Positions 5,439 through 6,402 of a DNA stretch of 6,402 nt are shown in pieces. This stretch comes from an uncultured Helicobacteraceae bacterium (lineage in GTDB: Bacteria; Campylobacterota; Campylobacteria; Campylobacterales; Helicobacteraceae), in assembly GCA_934728205.1 (NCBI GenBank), contig CAKVEH010000077.1:1-6402 (forward strand), given 5' to 3'. Position 1 is the first letter of the stretch. The number at the start of each line of letters is the position of its first letter. The notes below the pieces were generated by a model. That model was given only the letters and a program-made list of their open reading frames with translations. It ran no database searches and was not told the origin of the DNA. Made by a program: the position numbers and the translations under genes.

Positions 5439-6402
5439 TCATATTGTGCTTAATGGGTCAATATCAATTTCAAAAGGGAATCTAAGGGCATTGCTAATAT
5501 GTCTTAACGCGCTTAAGAGACTCTTTATAGAATGCGTGCGTAATAAAATATTATGGCGAAATTTCCCCCCAATTTTGATAATATCAGAGGCTTTCGCGCC
5601 TACAATCTCAAAAGAATCTTTGTGGTTAGCAAGATAGCTTTCTAAAAGTTCTTGTGTTTGTTGCATTCGTTGCAGGGATGTTTGTTGCACTTTATGCGAA
5701 AAGCTAATGTTTGCTAGTCGCATAAATGGTGGATAACACTTTGGGCGCGTGTGTAATTCATATTCTAAAAATGTTTCATAATCATCTATAAAGCGTTTAA
5801 AAAACCCTTCATTAAGCGTTTGGATAAATACTTCGCCATTTTCCTTACGCCCCGCTCGTCCTGCGATTTGCTCTAATAAACTCATTGCTCTTTCGTTTGC
5901 ACGAAAATCAGGCATATTAAGCACATAATCAATCCCCACAACTACGGACAATGCGACATTATGATAGTCGTGCCCTTTTGAAAGCATTTGCGTGCCAACA
6001 AGAATATCAAGTTTGTGTGCGTTAAAATCCTTTAATATAGCCTTAAGCTTTGTGTGTGTGGTAATGCTATCTCTATCAAATATCCCAATTTTTGCATATA
6101 TGGCAGAATCTACAAGATTTTGTTTAAGCTCTTTAGTAAATTCTTGCGTACCGATTCTGCGACTTTGTAGATTTGTGCTTTGGCATTGTGGGCATTGATT
6201 GGGGATTATTGTCATATAACCACAATAATGGCACATTAGCGCGTTTTTGTCTAAGTGCAGGCTCATATTGACACTGCAAAATGCACATTGCACGCTTTGT
6301 GCGCATTCTTGGCAAAAGAGTGTCTTAAAATGAGCGCGAGTGGGGAGAAATACAATGACTTGTTGGTTGTTTTTAAGTGTTTGGGCGATTTTTTGCACCA
6401 TA
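5439..6402 (-). CDS. priA: primosomal protein N' (PriA replication-restart helicase), C-terminal part
   Basis: The frame is open to the right edge, so the N-terminal DNA-binding domain and Walker motifs lie outside the window. About half of a typical 620-residue Helicobacter PriA is visible (321 codons). Numbering from the Met at 6401, the zinc-binding region has eight cysteines at 30, 33, 39, 42, 57, 60, 70 and 73, the same spacing (3,6,3,15,3,10,3) as I recall for E. coli PriA. Then come RRIGTQEF (81-88), helicase motif V ILVGTQMLSKGHDY (133-146), motif VI QIAGRAGR (178-185) and GEVFIQT (189-195), followed by the C-terminal domain. PriA binds stalled forks, unwinds the lagging strand and reloads DnaB. 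It precedes rsmD by 12 bases and looks co-transcribed. No frameshift or missing motif is visible in this part. Confidence 0.96.
   Translation of the reverse strand, partial: MVQKIAQTLKNNQQVIVFLPTRAHFKTLFCQECAQSVQCAFCSVNMSLHLDKNALMCHYCGYMTIIPNQCPQCQSTNLQSRRIGTQEFTKELKQNLVDSAIYAKIGIFDRDSITTHTKLKAILKDFNAHKLDILVGTQMLSKGHDYHNVALSVVVGIDYVLNMPDFRANERAMSLLEQIAGRAGRKENGEVFIQTLNEGFFKRFIDDYETFLEYELHTRPKCYPPFMRLANISFSHKVQQTSLQRMQQTQELLESYLANHKDSFEIVGAKASDIIKIGGKFRHNILLRTHSIKSLLSALRHISNALRFPFEIDIDPLSTI

Noticed and set aside
6133..6315. A 60-codon minus-strand frame inside priA
   Set aside because: It lies wholly within the zinc-binding region of priA in a different frame, with no start signals.
1..6402. 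A mobile element, CRISPR array, defence locus or new multi-gene system
   Set aside because: No transposase, direct-repeat array, integration site or unfamiliar gene cluster is visible. The genes are conserved chromosomal ones with uniform composition and strand.

Overview
The window looks like ordinary core chromosome from a Helicobacter-type Campylobacterota genome. The evidence is the A+T-rich composition (roughly 38% G+C by eye), the AAGGAG-type ribosome binding sites, and the proteins themselves: a bacterioferritin-comigratory peroxiredoxin with no resolving Cys five residues after the peroxidatic one, a FliL/AcpS/RsmD gene cluster as I remember it from H. pylori, and a monomeric-type isocitrate dehydrogenase at the left edge. 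H. pylori, as far as I recall, uses the unrelated dimeric enzyme, so an enterohepatic Helicobacter or a close relative is more likely. This assignment rests on memory of the families, not on a search.

All ten genes lie on the minus strand, so transcription runs from right to left. From the right: the C-terminal half of priA (replication-restart helicase, cut by the window edge), rsmD (16S rRNA guanine methyltransferase), fliL (flagellar motor protein), acpS (holo-ACP synthase, starting at TTG), trpS (tryptophanyl-tRNA synthetase), a lipoprotein of unknown function with its own promoter, a Bax-inhibitor-1 family membrane protein whose stop codon overlaps the bcp start (TAATG), bcp (thiol peroxidase), a second small lipoprotein that ends at a clear rho-independent terminator, and the first 21 codons of icd. 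priA-rsmD and fliL-acpS-trpS are tightly spaced (12, 17 and 16 nt gaps) and look co-transcribed. The BI-1 gene and bcp are translationally coupled. The two lipoprotein genes look like separate units or sub-operon starts.

No stretch longer than 300 bases lacks a gene. The longest gaps are 65-275 (terminator of the lipoprotein gene, then promoter and leader of icd) and 735-870 (promoter, Fur-like box and inverted repeats in front of the small lipoprotein gene).

I found no mobile element, CRISPR array, RNA gene or defence locus, and nothing that amounts to a new multi-gene system. The most unusual signal is compositional. By hand reading, GATC, CATG, ACGT and GGCC do not occur anywhere in the 6.4 kb and GTAC occurs once, while palindromes of the same composition such as AGCT, TGCA and CGCG are common. 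This suggests long-term selection by restriction systems. The regulatory palindromes in front of the two lipoprotein genes are the next most interesting items.
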